A DNA stretch of 64,000 bases from an uncultured Eubacteriales bacterium (GTDB taxonomy: Bacteria > Bacillota > Clostridia > Oscillospirales > Acutalibacteraceae), in assembly GCA_934436505.1 (NCBI GenBank), contig CAKSAP010000001.1, positions 62,001-126,000 of the forward strand, given 5' to 3'. Under the pieces are notes generated by a model. The model was given only the letters and a program-made list of their open reading frames with translations. It was not told the DNA's origin and did no database searches. The position numbers were made by a program, and so were the translations under genes. This document shows, piece after piece, positions 50,835 to 58,812 of the stretch (its first letter is position 1; each line of letters begins with the position of its first letter).

Positions 50835-50873
50835 AGGACTGTAAAAACTTATAGTTTTTGCAGTCTTTTTTTA
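50835..50873 (+). terminator. Terminator after the transglutaminase-dockerin gene
   Basis: A 13-bp stem GACTGTAAAAACT/AGTTTTTGCAGTC (50837-50849 with 50853-50865), followed by TTTTTTT. Confidence 0.85.
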
Positions 50874-50881
50874 TTTTGTTG

Positions 50882-50910
50882 TTGCTATATTTGTGCAAAT
50901 GTGCTACAAT
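50882..50910 (+). promoter_or_regulatory. Promoter of the EF-G-like gene
   Basis: -35 TTGCTA (50882-50887), 17-base spacer, -10 TACAAT (50905-50910) with TGC before it (extended -10). Confidence 0.7.
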
Positions 50911-50983
50911 TTTTATTGTTGATATGAAAATTATGTTCATTTTCATAAAGATAAATTATTTTTCAGATATTGGAGTGATCCCT

Positions 50984-53050
50984 ATGAAAACCTACACATC
51001 AAACAACATCAGAAACATTGCCGTTGTCGGACACGGCGGAAAAGGTAAAACCACCCTTTGCGAAGCAATGCTTTATGTTGCAGGCGCAACCGACAGACTT
51101 GGTAAAGTTGCTGAAGGAAATACCGTTCTCGACTTCGACGCTGAGGAAAGACGCCGTAAATCGTCGGTTTCTTCCGCTATGGCGGCTATTGAATGGGACA
51201 ACACGAAGCTTAATATAATCGACGCTCCCGGTCTTTTCGACTTTGAGGGCGGAGTTGCCGAAGCTGTCAGGGCGGCAGAAGCTGTGCTTATAGTTACCTC
51301 GGCAGGCTCGGGCGTTGACGTCGGCACGGAAAAGGCGTTTAACGCAGCGGAGAAAAAGGGCATTGCCAAATTCTTTGCAATTACAAAAACAGATTCAGAT
51401 CACAGAAATTTCTATAAAACCTTTGAAGCTCTTAAAGAGGTTTACGGCAACAAGCTCTGCCCGACAATCATTCCTTATATGGAGGGCAACATCACAAAAT
51501 GCTATGTAAACCTTATGACAGGTATGGCTTTCGAATATGATGCAGACGGCAACGCTAAAAAGGTTGACGTTCCGAACGACCCCGTTATCGAAGAAATGAC
51601 CTCTGCATTTATGGAAGCGGTTGCAACGACAGACGAGGCTCTTATGGATAAATTCTTCGAGGGCGAGAAATTCACTCAGGAAGAAATTCTTAAAGGCTTG
51701 TGCCTCGGAATTTTCGACGGCTCAATCTATCCCGTTTATGCGGTTTCCGGTCTTACGGCGGCAGGTGTTGACCAGCTTCTTTACGGTCTTGCTTGGTCCG
51801 TTCCCGGCGCATTCGGCTACGCAGGCGAAACAGCGACAACCGAGGACGGAGAAGAGGTAATTCTCCCCTGTGATGACAAAGGACCGCTTGCGGCAATCTG
51901 CTTCAAAACCGTTGCAGACCCGTTTGTAGGAAAAATGTCGTTCTTCAAGGTTGTATCGGGCAAGCTCACATCCGAAACACAGGCATACAATTTCCGTACC
52001 GAAGCTATTGAGAAAATGGGTAAAATCGTTACCGTTAAGGGCGGAAAGCAGGAGGACGCAAAGGAAATTATCGCAGGCGATATAGGCGTAGTTACAAAGC
52101 TTCAATCCGTTAAGACGGGCGATACACTTTGCGATCCGAAAAACAAGCTTAAATTAAAGGGCGTTGATTTCCCGAAACCCTGTCTTTCAATGGCAGTTGT
52201 TGTTTCAAAGAAGGGTGAAGAGGAAAAGGTTGCGCAGGGACTTCAAAGACTTATGGAGGAGGACCCCACAATCACATTTGCGCTTAACAAGGAAACACGT
52301 CAGCAAATCCTCTCGGGTCTCGGCGAGCAGCACCTTGACGTTGTCATTTCAAAGCTTAAAAACAAATTCGGCGTTGAGGTAACGCTTGAAGCTCCGAAGG
52401 TTGCGTACCGTGAGACCATCAGAAAAGCTGTTGAGGCACAGGGTAAGCACAAAAAGCAATCGGGCGGACACGGTCAGTTCGGCGACGTTTGGATCAAATT
52501 TGAGCCGTGCGACAGCGACTCGCTTGTATTTGAAACGGCGGTTGTCGGCGGTGCAGTACCGAAAAACTACTTCCCGGCAGTCGAAAAAGGCTTGCAGGAA
52601 TGTGTTCTCAAGGGCTTTGCGGCAGGCTATCCGATGGTAGGTCTTAAAGCAACTCTTTATGACGGCTCGTATCATCCTGTTGACTCCTCGGAAATGGCGT
52701 TTAAGACAGCCGCTTCGCTCGCCTTCAAGGCTGCAATGCCCAACGCAAGCGTTGCAATTCTCGAACCCGTAGGAACTCTTACGGTTGTTCTTCCGAACGA
52801 CAACCTCGGCGATATTATGGGCGACGTTACAAAGCGCAGAGGCCGTGTACTCGGCACAAATCCTGCTCAAAGCGGTATGCAGGAGCTTGTAGCCGAAGTG
52901 CCTATGGCTGAAATGGGCGATTTCACAACTGTTTTGCGTTCAATCACGGCAGGCAGAGGCTCATACACCCTTGAATTTACACGCTATGAGCAAGCTCCGC
53001 AGGCTGTTGCCGACAAGGTAATTGCCGACAGAGCCGCAACTGAAGAATAA
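50984..53050 (+). CDS. Elongation factor G-like GTPase (EF-G paralogue)
   Basis: The 688 residues follow the EF-G domain order, but the G domain is altered. The P-loop is GHGGKGKTT (16-24) instead of GHIDAGKTT. The switch I RGITI motif is missing (RRRKSSVSSAMAAIEW). G3 is DAPGLFDF rather than DTPGHVDF, and G4 is TKTD rather than NKxD. Domains III-V look complete (GQFGDVWIKFEP, GLQECVLKGFAAGYPMVG, DVTKRRGRVLGT). It belongs to the EF-G-like or FusA2 group, whose cellular role is unclear. The start at 50984 has GGAGTG before it. Confidence 0.88.
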   Translation: MKTYTSNNIRNIAVVGHGGKGKTTLCEAMLYVAGATDRLGKVAEGNTVLDFDAEERRRKSSVSSAMAAIEWDNTKLNIIDAPGLFDFEGGVAEAVRAAEAVLIVTSAGSGVDVGTEKAFNAAEKKGIAKFFAITKTDSDHRNFYKTFEALKEVYGNKLCPTIIPYMEGNITKCYVNLMTGMAFEYDADGNAKKVDVPNDPVIEEMTSAFMEAVATTDEALMDKFFEGEKFTQEEILKGLCLGIFDGSIYPVYAVSGLTAAGVDQLLYGLAWSVPGAFGYAGETATTEDGEEVILPCDDKGPLAAICFKTVADPFVGKMSFFKVVSGKLTSETQAYNFRTEAIEKMGKIVTVKGGKQEDAKEIIAGDIGVVTKLQSVKTGDTLCDPKNKLKLKGVDFPKPCLSMAVVVSKKGEEEKVAQGLQRLMEEDPTITFALNKETRQQILSGLGEQHLDVVISKLKNKFGVEVTLEAPKVAYRETIRKAVEAQGKHKKQSGGHGQFGDVWIKFEPCDSDSLVFETAVVGGAVPKNYFPAVEKGLQECVLKGFAAGYPMVGLKATLYDGSYHPVDSSEMAFKTAASLAFKAAMPNASVAILEPVGTLTVVLPNDNLGDIMGDVTKRRGRVLGTNPAQSGMQELVAEVPMAEMGDFTTVLRSITAGRGSYTLEFTRYEQAPQAVADKVIADRAATEE

Positions 53051-53060
53051 ACCACAACAT

Positions 53061-53097
53061 ATAGGGAGCTGTTACAGATACAGCTCCCATATTTTTT
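53061..53097 (+). terminator. Terminator after the EF-G-like gene
   Basis: Stem GGGAGCTGT/ACAGCTCCC with a short loop (53064-53088), followed by ATATTTTTT. Confidence 0.87.
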
Positions 53098-53117
53098 GTC
53101 TTATTTAGTAAAAAATA

Positions 53118-53145
53118 TTGAAAAATACCGATAATGTGGTAAAAT
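53118..53145 (+). promoter_or_regulatory. Promoter of the DUF3048 lipoprotein gene
   Basis: -35 TTGAAA (53118-53123), 16-base spacer, -10 TAAAAT (53140-53145) preceded by TGG. Confidence 0.68.
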
Positions 53146-53180
53146 GTACATAGCTAAACTCACAGGAAAGGTTGTTAAAA

Positions 53181-54239
53181 ATGTCTCATTCTAAAAAATT
53201 CAAAATCGTTGCGGCTGTGCTTGCACTTGTCGTAGCATTAAGTGCCTTTGCCGCTTGCGGTAAAAAGGACGATATAAAGCCGGACGACACCTCAGCGCCG
53301 CCGCAGACTGAAACCCCTGCCGTATCGGGCGATATAAATCCGCTAACAGGTCTTTCGGGACTCAGTGAGTCGGCTCAGGGTAAGCGACCTGTTGCAGTCG
53401 TTGTCGAAAACTCTCCCGAAGCACGTCCTCAATGGGGACTTTGCTCTCCCGATGTGGTTATCGAGGGACTTGCGGAGGGCGGCATTACAAGAATGCTTTG
53501 GCTCTATTCCGATATTTCAAAGGCAGGCAAAATCGGACCTACAAGAAGCGCACGCCACAACTTTGTTGAAATGGCGGCAAGCTTTGACGCTATATATGTT
53601 CACTTCGGCGGAAGCTATGTTGCTTACAATCTCTTCTCCTCCGACTCTTCGTTAAATCACATTGACGGAAACAAGGGAGAGGGCAAATACTTCCAGCGTG
53701 ACAAGTCGAGAAAAGCACCCCATAACGCTTATACGACGGGCGAGCAGCTCAGCACGGCAATTTCAGACAAGAAATTCCGCACCGATATTGACGCTTCCCA
53801 CGCAACACCGTTCAACTTTGCTTCCGAAAAGAGAACACTTGCAAATCCCTGCGGCAGCGTTCAAATCAAATTCTCTGAAAGCTACAAGCACACATTTACA
53901 TATAATTCGACAGACGGCTTGTATTACAACAATATGAACTCAAAGCCGATGGTTGACTCTGACGGCAAGCAGATGGCAGTAAACAATGTAATCATCATTT
54001 ATTCAAACGTTACGCTCTACAAAAACGACGCAAAGCTTGTTGAATGGAATCTCTCCGAGGGCAAGGGTCTGTATGCATCAAACGGCACTTACGAGGAAAT
54101 CACCTGGAAGAAGGGCTCAACGCACAATCAGCTCAAGCTCTATTCGGCAGACGGAAGCGAGCTTAAAATAAACACGGGCAAGACTTATATGGGCTTTGTT
54201 CCGTCCTCAAATTCGTCGGCAACTCTTATCAACGCATAA
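53181..54239 (+). CDS. DUF3048 (YerB-like) lipoprotein
   Basis: The 352-residue product has a lipobox (FAAC) and then a Pro/Thr-rich linker. The DUF3048 core follows: NPLTGL, RPVAVVVENSPEARPQWGL, ADVVIEGL-like PDVVIEGLAEGGITRML, IGPTRSARHNFVEMA, YVHFGGS and APHNAYT. The function of the family is not established; members are common on Firmicutes cell surfaces. The start at 53181 (MSHSKKF) has AGGAAAGG upstream. Confidence 0.9.
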   Translation: MSHSKKFKIVAAVLALVVALSAFAACGKKDDIKPDDTSAPPQTETPAVSGDINPLTGLSGLSESAQGKRPVAVVVENSPEARPQWGLCSPDVVIEGLAEGGITRMLWLYSDISKAGKIGPTRSARHNFVEMAASFDAIYVHFGGSYVAYNLFSSDSSLNHIDGNKGEGKYFQRDKSRKAPHNAYTTGEQLSTAISDKKFRTDIDASHATPFNFASEKRTLANPCGSVQIKFSESYKHTFTYNSTDGLYYNNMNSKPMVDSDGKQMAVNNVIIIYSNVTLYKNDAKLVEWNLSEGKGLYASNGTYEEITWKKGSTHNQLKLYSADGSELKINTGKTYMGFVPSSNSSATLINA

Positions 54240-54491
54240 AACTCATAGTTTTCTCTTCTTTTAATGACCGAGGTCGGTTTTTTCCGATTTCGGTCATTAT
54301 TTTTATAAAAAATTTTTCGTCATTATGCCAAATTCGCTTTCGTTTTTTGGTGAATACATATTCACCCGAAATAGCGGCTTTCAACGTAGTATCAAGGGTT
54401 TTCGGGGTATAAAATGCTGTCAACTCCGTTTTGTTCACATTTTCTTAATCATATTGCACAAATATTTTAATAATTTTTTGTGAAAAAAGTC
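54240..54491 (+). other. Intergenic stretch with no supported gene
   Basis: Apart from the terminator at 54263-54305 I see nothing coding here. A GTG-initiated 69-codon reading frame on minus (54229-54438) lacks a ribosome binding site and reads through that terminator. Confidence 0.6.
54263..54305 (+). terminator. Terminator after the DUF3048 gene
   Basis: Stem AATGACCGA/TCGGTCATT (54263-54271 with 54290-54298), with an inner pairing, then ATTTTT. Confidence 0.83.
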
Positions 54492-54520
54492 TTGACAAAT
54501 ATTACAAAAGGTGTTATCAT
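54492..54520 (+). promoter_or_regulatory. Strong promoter of the 40-residue gene
   Basis: Perfect -35 TTGACA (54492-54497), 17-base spacer, -10 TATCAT (54515-54520) preceded by TGT (extended -10). Confidence 0.8.
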
Positions 54521-54554
54521 ACAGTCACAATAAAGAAAGAGAGAGGTGACAACA

Positions 54555-54677
54555 ATGACAGTAGACAGATATGCAACAGAAGAAAAGCTCAAGCTCATCG
54601 ATGATATCGGTTCAAGCAAGACACTTTCTTGGAAGACATTTCTTAAGGCTATCGAACTCTATGCGTTGACCAGATAA
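54555..54677 (+). CDS. Small 40-residue protein of unknown function
   Basis: ATG at 54555, six bases after GAGAGGTG, encodes MTVDRYATEEKLKLIDDIGS followed by SKTLSWKTFLKAIELYALTR and a TAA. It is soluble and probably mostly helical, with one Trp. A near-consensus promoter, a good ribosome binding site and a downstream terminator (54783-54809) give it its own transcript of about 290 nt. A CTCGC-TTCG-GCGAG hairpin lies in the 3' untranslated part. I do not recognise it. It is too short for most gene callers. Confidence 0.7.
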   Translation: MTVDRYATEEKLKLIDDIGSSKTLSWKTFLKAIELYALTR

Positions 54678-54782
54678 TCACACAGGAGTTCATCCTTAAC
54701 CTTAGTGCTTTAATCTCGCTTCGGCGAGTTTACATATAACCATTACACTTTTTCATATAGAATCCTAACCCCCTTTTTAGAG

Positions 54783-54809
54783 AAAAGACCGCTTTATGCG
54801 GCCTTTTTT
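54783..54809 (+). terminator. Terminator of the 40-residue gene unit
   Basis: Stem AAAAGACCGC/GCGGCCTTTT with a TTTAT loop, followed by TTC-rich sequence. Confidence 0.8.
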
Positions 54810-54811
54810 CT

Positions 54812-54840
54812 TTGCAAAATTTTATAAATAATGGTAAAAT
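54812..54840 (+). promoter_or_regulatory. Promoter of the HAD phosphatase gene
   Basis: -35 TTGCAA (54812-54817), 17-base spacer, -10 TAAAAT (54835-54840) preceded by TGG. Confidence 0.68.
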
Positions 54841-54870
54841 CTAATCAAATGATTTTATGCGGAGAGCGTT

Positions 54871-55557
54871 ATGATAAAATTTGTCTTTTTAGATCTTGAC
54901 GATACAATTCTTGATTTTCACAAAGCTGAGCAGGTCGCTTTAACAAATACTCTTATACACTTCGGCGTTGAGCCGACCCAAAGCACCTTGGATTTATATC
55001 ATAGAATAAACAAAGCTCAATGGGAACGGCTTGAACGGGGAGAGCTGACAAGGGACGAGGTAAAGGTAGAACGCTATCGGATTTTGTATTCAACGCTCGG
55101 CATTGACCTGTCTCCGAAGGACACAACGGCTTATTACGAGTCGCAGCTTGCGATAGGTCATTATTTCATAGACGGTGCGGAGAGCCTGTTGGAGCAGCTG
55201 AACGGCAAATATTCGCTTTACATCGCCTCGAACGGAGCTAAAAAGGTGCAAAGCAGCCGTCTTTTGAGTGCAGGGATAGAAAAATATTTCGACAGCATAT
55301 TCATTTCCGAAAATCTCGGATATAACAAGCCCGATAAACGCTTTTTTGAAAAATGCTTTAAGGAAATATCCGATTTTGATAAATCAAAGGCCGTGATAAT
55401 CGGCGACAGCTTAACTTCCGATATAAAGGGCGGCAAAAATGCGGAAATCAAAACAATTTGGTTTAATCCGACAAGGACGGCAAACGAAACTGATATTAAC
55501 CCCGATTTTGAAATTTCCGATTTGTTGCAGGCACCTGAAATTTTGAAATCGATATAA
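54871..55557 (+). CDS. HAD-family hydrolase, YjjG-type nucleotidase
   Basis: The 228 residues have HAD motif I FLDLDDTILDF (nucleophile Asp8, acid Asp10), motif II in YIASNGAKKVQSSRL, motif III Lys in LGYNKPDKRFFEKCF, and motif IV GDSLTSDIKGG. The long helical cap and SNG motif match YjjG-type pyrimidine 5'-nucleotidases that remove non-canonical nucleotides. Substrate is inferred from the family. GGAGAG precedes the ATG. Confidence 0.88.
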   Translation: MIKFVFLDLDDTILDFHKAEQVALTNTLIHFGVEPTQSTLDLYHRINKAQWERLERGELTRDEVKVERYRILYSTLGIDLSPKDTTAYYESQLAIGHYFIDGAESLLEQLNGKYSLYIASNGAKKVQSSRLLSAGIEKYFDSIFISENLGYNKPDKRFFEKCFKEISDFDKSKAVIIGDSLTSDIKGGKNAEIKTIWFNPTRTANETDINPDFEISDLLQAPEILKSI

Positions 55558-55610
55558 ATATCACAATTCATATCAAATATCATATTGCCGTTATAAAATT
55601 CACATTTCAG

Positions 55611-55639
55611 TTGACGAACGCCGACTTATTTTGTATGCT
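55611..55639 (+). promoter_or_regulatory. Promoter of the AraC-family gene
   Basis: -35 TTGACG (55611-55616), 17-base spacer, -10 TATGCT (55634-55639). Confidence 0.62.
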
Positions 55640-55656
55640 TTAATTGAGGTGGTACA

Positions 55657-56409
55657 ATGGATTACGAAGAGCTTATGAGCATTAGAATAATTCCTAAGGA
55701 AATCGCTAAATCAAAAACAAAAGCCTTAACCGATAACCTTTATCACACCCCGTACAAGGACGAAATCCGCCTGTTTTCCTGCCTGAAGCAGGGCGATTTG
55801 AAAAAGCTTATTTTTGAAATGAAGCAGCTCGGCGTTCAAAACATCACGGTAGGGCAAATGTCGGATGATGAATTGAAACAGCGTAAATATATGGCAGTGA
55901 GCTTCATTACCCTTGCCACACGCTATGCAATTCAAGGCGGCTTGTCCGAAAGCACGGCTTACACCTTTTCCGACGATTTTGTTCAAAAGGTTGACAAGTA
56001 CAAGACGAAAATGGGCATAAATTCGCTTATGGTTGACGCCGCAATCGAGCTTACAAACAAGGTAAGCCTTTGCAGAAAAAATCTCAACTACTCTCCGCAC
56101 ATAAGAAAATGTGTGGCGTATATAAATAAAAATCTCGGCGAAAAGCTGACCGTAAACAGCGTTGCCGAAAGCTGCGGACTGTCAAGCGACTATCTCTCAA
56201 AGCTTTTTAAGGAGGAGATGGGCGTAAACCTAAGCACATACATAACCCATCAGAAGTTAGAGCTTGCGCAAACGCTTTTATGGGAGGGCTATGACAACGA
56301 AAAGGTCTGTGATACACTCGGTTTTTCAAGTCAATCACATTTCATTTCGCTTTTCAAAAAGGAATACGGCATAACCCCGAGGGAATATGTCGCACTCACA
56401 AGAACATAA
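55657..56409 (+). CDS. AraC-family transcriptional regulator
   Basis: The 250 residues end in an AraC DNA-binding domain (about 150-248): KLTVNSVAESCGLSSDYLSKLFKEE as first helix-turn-helix and NEKVCDTLGFSSQSHFISLFKKEYGITPREY as second, with the usual GF-x-SQSHF-x-x-x-FKK pattern. The N-terminal 145 residues are all-helical and not a cupin; I recognise no ligand domain. An GAGGTGG site precedes the ATG. No clear target operon is adjacent. Confidence 0.9.
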   Translation: MDYEELMSIRIIPKEIAKSKTKALTDNLYHTPYKDEIRLFSCLKQGDLKKLIFEMKQLGVQNITVGQMSDDELKQRKYMAVSFITLATRYAIQGGLSESTAYTFSDDFVQKVDKYKTKMGINSLMVDAAIELTNKVSLCRKNLNYSPHIRKCVAYINKNLGEKLTVNSVAESCGLSSDYLSKLFKEEMGVNLSTYITHQKLELAQTLLWEGYDNEKVCDTLGFSSQSHFISLFKKEYGITPREYVALTRT

Positions 56410-56445
56410 AAAGCGTTACAGTTCGTTTGAGCTGTAACGCTTTTT
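56408..56445 (+). terminator. Terminator after the AraC gene (copy 1 of a 36-base hairpin)
   Basis: Stem AAAAAGCGTTACAG/CTGTAACGCTTTTT with loop TTCGTTTGAG. The same 36 bases recur at 58749-58784. Confidence 0.88.
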
Positions 56446-56504
56446 ATACTTTGTTCTCTCTGTTTTCTCTAAGGTTTAACGCAATGCAAGCAAAGCGAAA
56501 TTTG

Positions 56505-56533
56505 TTGAATTTTGACAGCGACTGTGTTATACT
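56505..56533 (+). promoter_or_regulatory. Promoter of the zinc-ribbon propeller gene
   Basis: -35 TTGAAT (56505-56510), 17-base spacer, -10 TATACT (56528-56533) preceded by TGT. An unused TTGACA lies between the boxes. Confidence 0.62.
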
Positions 56534-56633
56534 GATTGTATAAATATTTTTGTGTGGCTTGATTTTTTGCGGAGAAAATCTTCTTACACGAAATATTTAA
56601 TTCAATTTTCGGAAAAACTAAGGAGGAAAAATC

Positions 56634-58715
56634 ATGAAAATTTGTCCTAATTGCAGTACCCAGTCAAATGACGATGCATCCTTTTGCCAGGTTTGCGGTT
56701 TTCAATTTACCAAAAACGATGCACAGCCCACGCAAAATGTAAGCACTCCCGTTTGCGAAGCTCCACAGCAGCCTGATTTCGAAGCACAGAGCCGATTTGA
56801 GCAGCCTATTGCTCCCGCTGCACCCGAGAAAACTTCAAGCTTCCCCGGTGCTAAACCAAAAGCAAAAAGCAAAAAGCCTCTCATCTTTGGCATAATCGGC
56901 GCCGTTTTTGCCGTTTTGCTTATAGTGGCGGCAATAGTGTTCATACCTAAGTTGACGAAAAAGCCCACCACAAACTATGCTTTATATGTAAAGGATTATC
57001 AGATGTTCTTTACAGATTTCAAGAAAAAAGCAAAGCCGTGGCAGCTTACATCATCTTTAGTAGACAAAAATGATGTTGACAACGAAGATTTGAATGAATC
57101 CTCTTACGTGTTCGGTGTTGCCTTTACCGTAAGCAAGGACGGAAAGCTCATCTTTTACTACGATAAATGCAGCGGAGACGGCGACAGTCTTTATTACAGA
57201 TCTATCAAAAAGCCCGAGCAAGAGCCTGTAAAAATAGACAGCGATGTTAACGATTATTATGTTACCGAGGACGCTTCAACCATTTATTATTCGAAGACAA
57301 GCGATAACAGCACCACTTTATATAAAAAGACCTTAAAGGATGATAACAAGGAGAAGCTTGCCGATAACGTATCCGCCTTTTTTGTTTCCAGCGACGAAAC
57401 AACAGTTTTAATTTTGGATGACGATTACGGAATTTACATAAAGGAAGACGGAAAGGATAAAGAAAAAATCGCAAGCGATGCAAGCGTGCATCACCTTACC
57501 GAAGATTTATCGTTGATAATCTATTCAAAGGATAATGCAATCTATAAGTATGAAAAAGGCAAGGATACCGAAAAACTCGTATCTGACGTAACTTACATAT
57601 ATCCTTGCAACAACAAATGTGAATTCTATTACAGCAAAACGGATACTCAAGAAGTTCCTGCAATGAATTATGTTATAGATGATATGAAGGATTCCGACGC
57701 AGCAATGCAAGAGCCTGAATACCCCTCATACCCTTATTGGTGGGACTATGACACCGACGAGGAATACTATGCTGCTCAAGAGAATTATCAAAAGGCGAGC
57801 GATGCGTATTATGAGGCAAGAAGCGCTTACTATGAAAAGCTTCAGAGAGATGAGCTTCGTCAAGCTCTAAGCGACGCAAAAATCAAAGTCTCAAAGCGTT
57901 CTCTTTACTTTTTCGACGGCTCCGAGTCAACTCTGATAACCGATTCCTTTATCAATAATCACGCAACATCATACGAATCTCAAGCAATGGTTTTCTCAAC
58001 GTCCTCAGGAGACGCATCAAAGGTAAAGCTTTCTGAAATCACTTCGGCAAACAGCTTCGAATATGATATAACCGCTGCTCTCAATAAAGAAGGTGCTTAT
58101 AATATCGCTTGCCGTGCCAATGTAACAACCATTGACTCAACCACCGCAGCAAACTTCACGATAAGTCCCGACGGAACGGCTGTGTATTATATAGACAATG
58201 TCCCCGAGGATAAGAAGCACGGCGAGATGTTCCAAATTTCAATAAAAGACGGCACGGCAGGTGCTCCTGTCTCCTATGACACAGACGTATGTCTTTATTC
58301 TTCTTATTTCATCAACAATGAGCTTTTCTACTTCAAGGATGTAAACGACAACCAACAGGGCGATTTGTATAATAACAAAGAAAAAATTGACTCTGATGTA
58401 ACTGTATCCAGTGTTAAATATAACGAAATACTCAATGCGTATTTTTACGAAACCGAGTGGAATGATGACGCTGAAACCTACACCTTAAAGATGCGTAAAA
58501 ACAATGAAAACATCAAAATAGCAGATGATGTAAACAGTTACACCGTTACCCCCACCGGAGATATTTTGTATCTTAACGACTTCAGCACTCGCTCATATAA
58601 AGGCACGCTTAATCAATGGACGAAAAACGGTCCTGTTAAAATCGATGATGATGTAGTTTGCCTTGTTATGTACGTATCCAAAGAAAACCGTCTCAACTTC
58701 CTTGATCTTAGATAA
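56634..58715 (+). CDS. Zinc-ribbon membrane protein with propeller-like extracellular domain
   Basis: The 693-residue protein has an N-terminal zinc ribbon (CPNCSTQSNDDASFCQVCG, Cys3, Cys6, Cys18, Cys21), a Pro/Gln-rich linker and one membrane segment (about 82-104). The long outer part repeats short blocks such as VSKDGKLIFYYDK, VTEDASTIYYSKT, SSDETTVLILDDD, LTEDLSLIIYSKD and ISPDGTAVYYIDN, the D-G-x-x-x-Y strand style of WD40/DPP-type propellers. A helical Tyr/Glu/Ala-rich insert lies around residues 355-400. Function unknown. AAGGAGG precedes the ATG. Its plan resembles that of the zinc-ribbon protein at 42384-43223. Confidence 0.8.
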   Translation: MKICPNCSTQSNDDASFCQVCGFQFTKNDAQPTQNVSTPVCEAPQQPDFEAQSRFEQPIAPAAPEKTSSFPGAKPKAKSKKPLIFGIIGAVFAVLLIVAAIVFIPKLTKKPTTNYALYVKDYQMFFTDFKKKAKPWQLTSSLVDKNDVDNEDLNESSYVFGVAFTVSKDGKLIFYYDKCSGDGDSLYYRSIKKPEQEPVKIDSDVNDYYVTEDASTIYYSKTSDNSTTLYKKTLKDDNKEKLADNVSAFFVSSDETTVLILDDDYGIYIKEDGKDKEKIASDASVHHLTEDLSLIIYSKDNAIYKYEKGKDTEKLVSDVTYIYPCNNKCEFYYSKTDTQEVPAMNYVIDDMKDSDAAMQEPEYPSYPYWWDYDTDEEYYAAQENYQKASDAYYEARSAYYEKLQRDELRQALSDAKIKVSKRSLYFFDGSESTLITDSFINNHATSYESQAMVFSTSSGDASKVKLSEITSANSFEYDITAALNKEGAYNIACRANVTTIDSTTAANFTISPDGTAVYYIDNVPEDKKHGEMFQISIKDGTAGAPVSYDTDVCLYSSYFINNELFYFKDVNDNQQGDLYNNKEKIDSDVTVSSVKYNEILNAYFYETEWNDDAETYTLKMRKNNENIKIADDVNSYTVTPTGDILYLNDFSTRSYKGTLNQWTKNGPVKIDDDVVCLVMYVSKENRLNFLDLR

Positions 58716-58748
58716 GCACTTGTTCCCAACTCTAAAATCTATGCACAC

Positions 58749-58784
58749 AAAAAGCGTTACAGTTCGTTTGAGCTGTAACGCTTT
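58749..58784. terminator. Terminator between the zinc-ribbon propeller gene and trkH (copy 2 of the 36-base hairpin)
   Basis: Identical over 36 bases, including the loop, to 56408-56443. Followed by AATTTTG on plus and TTTTTGTGTG on minus, so it could end both convergent transcripts. Confidence 0.8.
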
Positions 58785-58812
58785 AATTTTGTTTATCAAT
58801 TTGTTTATCAAA

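Noticed and set aside
54229..54438. 69-codon minus-strand frame in the DUF3048 intergenic region
   Set aside because: It starts at GTG with no ribosome binding site and crosses the terminator of the neighbouring gene; composition is not gene-like.
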